A DNA stretch of 13,780 nt from HK-STAS-PATE-42 sp964461505 (GTDB lineage Bacteria > Patescibacteriota > Saccharimonadia > Saccharimonadales > HK-STAS-PATE-42), in NCBI GenBank assembly GCA_964461505.1, contig CAYWUW010000013.1:1-13780 (forward strand), written 5' to 3'. Under the pieces are notes generated by a model. The model did not search any database. It had not been told where the DNA came from and saw only the letters and a program-made list of their open reading frames with translations. The stretch's first letter is position 1. Each line of letters begins with the position of its first letter. The position numbers and the translations under genes are program-made. Shown one piece after another: positions 12,149 to 13,780 of the stretch.

Positions 12149-13501
12149 ATGCACAAAGTTCTTAACCTACTTAGAAACAATCTTCCCTCGTGGGTCTTTC
12201 AACTCCAACATTATTTAGAAGCTCGGTTTGCCCAAATACTTTACAAAAACCCTTCCTCCAAAATGATAATTATTGGAATCGTCGGCTCTAAGGGCAAAAC
12301 TACTACTGCCAACATTCTGTGGGCAATCTTAAATAAAAAAAGTAGCCCCTGCGGACTTATCGGCACCGCTGATATTAAAATCGGAGATAAAACCATCAAA
12401 AACCACTGGCACAAAACCATGCCCGGAAGATGGTACACGCAGCAACTTCTTAGCCAAATGCAAAAGGCCGGCTGCAAGTATGCTGTACTAGAAGTTCCCA
12501 GCGAGGCTCAACAAAACTTTCGCCACATTGGCATTAATTTTGACACCATCATCTTCACCAACGTCACCAACGAAGTTCTTGCCAGCCATAAAAATAATCT
12601 CGATCTTCTCCACAAACACAACAAACGCCTTCTTGCTAAGCTTAACCACCTCAAAAGAAAAAACATTGACAGCCGCAAGATCCCTAAAACCATCGTCGCC
12701 AATCAAGAAGCCGAGCACTTTCAAGATTACTTTAAGTTTAAGGCCGATCAAAAATTCAGCTTCTCTACCGCAAAAGATTCCGACGCCAGCTTTACAGCCA
12801 CTAAACTTAATTCAAAAATCTCTAGCTCTACATTTACAGTTCAGGCTCCAGGCGAAAAAGAGGAATTCACCATTAACATCCCTGGCAAAATTAACATCTC
12901 TAATGCTCTCGCCGCAATTGCCACCGCATCTTTGCTAGGAATTAAGCTTAAAGATTCTGCTAAGCAACTAAAATCTTACCCCGGAGTTCCTGGGCGCATG
13001 AACTTTGTTAACCAGAACCAGCCCTTCACGGTTTTGATAGATTATGCTCACGAAGAATCTGGCTTAAAATACCTTCTGCAGTGGGCCAACGAATCTAAAC
13101 TTACCCCTTCTAGTAAAATAATTGTTTTAATTTGTGGACAGGGTGGAGGAAGGGACGTAAAAAAAAGACCCCTCATGGGCAAGATGTCTGCCGAACTTGC
13201 CGATTACGTTATTGTTAGCAACGATGATGTTTATGATGATGATCCACAACAAATTATTCAAGATATTATCGCTGGCGCCAAAAAAGTACGCCCTAAGCTT
13301 AATGGAATCTTTAATATCGAAGATCGGCGAGAAGGAATTGCCAAAGCCTTAAGCTTAGCAGGCAAGAACGATCTAGTTTTAATTACCGGTAAAGGAGTAG
13401 ACACCAGTATGATTATTGCCGGCAAAAAGATTCCTTGGAACGAGCCCCAAGTTGTTTCGGAAGAATTAGCCAAACTTGGCTATAAACAATCAACAAAATA
13501 G
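12149..13501 (+). CDS. murE: MurE-type Mur ligase lacking the N-terminal UDP-binding domain
   Basis: 450 aa. MurE adds the third amino acid to UDP-MurNAc-dipeptide using ATP. P-loop GIVGSKGKTTT (43-53, usual GVTGTNGKTTT); AVLEVPSEA (112-120, usual MEVSSHAL); FTNVTNEVLASH (136-147, usual TNLxxDHLDYH); IPGKINISNALAA (244-256); PGRMNFV (281-287); VLIDYAHEESGLKYLL (295-310); ICGQGGGRDVKKRPLMG (328-344); ADYVIVSNDDVYDDDP (351-366); LITGKG (411-416). Only about 40 residues precede the P-loop, against roughly 100 in MurE, so the UDP-sugar-binding domain is absent. The DNPR motif that marks meso-diaminopimelate enzymes reads NDDVYDDDP, so the added amino acid cannot be told. It could be a MurE-like enzyme with another substrate. 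Confidence 0.85.
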   Translation: MHKVLNLLRNNLPSWVFQLQHYLEARFAQILYKNPSSKMIIIGIVGSKGKTTTANILWAILNKKSSPCGLIGTADIKIGDKTIKNHWHKTMPGRWYTQQLLSQMQKAGCKYAVLEVPSEAQQNFRHIGINFDTIIFTNVTNEVLASHKNNLDLLHKHNKRLLAKLNHLKRKNIDSRKIPKTIVANQEAEHFQDYFKFKADQKFSFSTAKDSDASFTATKLNSKISSSTFTVQAPGEKEEFTINIPGKINISNALAAIATASLLGIKLKDSAKQLKSYPGVPGRMNFVNQNQPFTVLIDYAHEESGLKYLLQWANESKLTPSSKIIVLICGQGGGRDVKKRPLMGKMSAELADYVIVSNDDVYDDDPQQIIQDIIAGAKKVRPKLNGIFNIEDRREGIAKALSLAGKNDLVLITGKGVDTSMIIAGKKIPWNEPQVVSEELAKLGYKQSTK

Positions 13502-13505
13502 AATA

Positions 13506-13581
13506 TGGAGCCGCTTGCCGGGCTTGAACCGGCGACCTACACGTTACGAATGTGTTGCTCTACCAGCTGAGCTAAAGCGGC
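13506..13581 (-). tRNA. tRNA-Thr(CGT)
   Basis: 76 nt with encoded CCA (13506-13508). Acceptor GCCGCTT/AAGCGGC is perfect; D arm GCTC/GAGC; anticodon loop TTCGTAA gives CGT; T arm GCCGG/CCGGC around TTCAAGC. The closing pair of the anticodon stem (A-C) looks mismatched. Only 4 bp separate it from the convergent ligase gene. A TAAAAT box (13638-13643, minus strand) may be its -10. Confidence 0.94.
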
Positions 13582-13662
13582 AAAAAAACCAAGAGATCAA
13601 CTTTCTCTGGCGCGATTCTACGCCCGCGCTCGAACCTATTTTAGCGCAAATGTCTGAAAGGC

Positions 13663-13683
13663 GGGCGGGGCGCCGCCCCGCCC
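13663..13683. other. GC-rich 9-bp hairpin upstream of tRNA-Thr
   Basis: GGGCGGGGC (13663-13671) and GCCCCGCCC (13675-13683) flank loop GCC. It is far more GC-rich than its surroundings. On neither strand does a clean T tract follow directly, so it is at best an atypical terminator for something beyond the window end. Confidence 0.65.
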
Positions 13684-13780
13684 AACCGAAAAGCCCACCT
13701 CCTTTTGTATTATTTTTTAGAGATTCCCCCCGCCGAGATTTTTTGAAAGCTGAAAAAGGTGGTGGTTTTTCGGGGCTTGC
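13684..13780. other. Unassigned end of window
   Basis: No gene is recognised. The sequence has homopolymer T runs, CACCTCCTTTT (13692-13702) that resembles an anti-Shine-Dalgarno string, and a weak hairpin GAAAAA (13752-13757) / TTTTTC (13766-13771). It may be the edge of a non-coding RNA or repeat that continues past the window. Confidence 0.3.

Larger units (their letters stand above)
1701..13357. repeat. Highly iterated palindrome TAAGCTTA (27 copies)
   Basis: Starts: 1701, 2450, 2611, 3146, 3380, 3543, 3640, 4188, 4205, 4432, 5370, 5708, 6494, 7626, 7908, 7991, 8343, 8778, 9276, 10000, 10838, 11405, 11897, 12637, 12943, 13294, 13350. Flanks favour T/C before and A/G after, giving the 10-mer YTAAGCTTAR. 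TAAACTTA/TAAGTTTA adds 19 starts: 2740, 2979, 3182, 3441, 4700, 6268, 6291, 7355, 7757, 7862, 8586, 8982, 9444, 10851, 11606, 12079, 12733, 12802, 13096. In genes it is read as KL[SN] or [LI]SL depending on frame, never in the stop frame except at gene ends. Confidence 0.9.

Noticed and set aside
12528..12938. 136-aa plus-strand frame inside the Mur ligase gene
   Set aside because: Out-of-frame overlap; composition without domain features.
1701..13357. TAAGCTTA as a restriction site footprint (contains AAGCTT)
   Set aside because: Restriction normally leads to avoidance of a site, while here the longer 8-mer is strongly enriched; a methylation role remains possible but is not shown.
13692..13702. 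CACCTCCTTTT as the 3' end of 16S rRNA
   Set aside because: The upstream sequence does not form the conserved helix 45 or the GTAACCGTA region, so it is not 16S rRNA.
1..13780. CRISPR array
   Set aside because: The repeated motif is an 8-mer at irregular distances in genes; no regular repeat-spacer pattern and no cas genes.

Overview
The window looks like chromosomal DNA of a small-genome member of the Patescibacteria (CPR), with Saccharibacteria-like bacteria the best guess. This rests on inference: compact genes with almost no Shine-Dalgarno sequences, divergent short versions of housekeeping enzymes (a 490-aa MetG, a MurE-type ligase without its N-terminal domain, an ArgS whose HIGH motif reads SVGH), several single-pass surface proteins typical of monoderm ultrasmall bacteria, and TGA still used as a stop. 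No rRNA is present to settle it.

Layout. (1) 1-71: 3' part of tRNA-Lys(CTT) with its terminator. (2) About 77-2394: an accessory island with two stacked cassettes, one holding an HtpX-like membrane metalloprotease and one holding two convergent genes (an unrecognised YHSS protein and a Cys-His-Asp, transglutaminase-like protein). A short module resembling the tRNA 3' end plus a terminator is found at 66-109, 1127-1184 and 2395-2453, as expected for repeated integration behind a tRNA gene. (3) 2441-3642: DUF1801 protein and FolD, overlapping by ATGA. (4) 3629-4702: two small, related cysteine-containing proteins, each with its own sigma70-type promoter 7 nt from the ATG. (5) 4722-6194: metG. 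(6) 6507-7583: a membrane-anchored exported protein, divergent from (7) argS, 7696-9513, which carries an in-frame palindromic repeat insertion. (8) 9533-10810: an exported protein with an LTPKTG C-terminal sorting-like signal. (9) Two tRNA-Leu genes with a strongly structured spacer. (10) 11358-11930: a small membrane protein. (11) 11931-12148: a divergent intergenic region with a cluster of DnaA-box-like sites. (12) 12149-13501: a MurE-type ligase, then tRNA-Thr(CGT) on the opposite strand and a GC-rich hairpin.

Two genome-scale signals stand out. First, the palindrome TAAGCTTA occurs 27 times (about 0.3-0.4 expected from composition), with 19 more copies of the one-step variant TAAACTTA/TAAGTTTA but only one TAAATTTA. 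It lies in coding and intergenic DNA, in promoter spacers and in hairpins, and is almost absent from the island. It behaves like a highly iterated palindrome or an uptake-type sequence. Second, many genes have a -10 box 6-8 nt before the ATG and no ribosome binding site, which predicts leaderless mRNAs.

The housekeeping genes serve translation (tRNAs, MetG, ArgS), one-carbon metabolism (FolD) and the cell wall (MurE-type ligase). The island genes look like predicted hydrolases or effectors and have no evident link to them.
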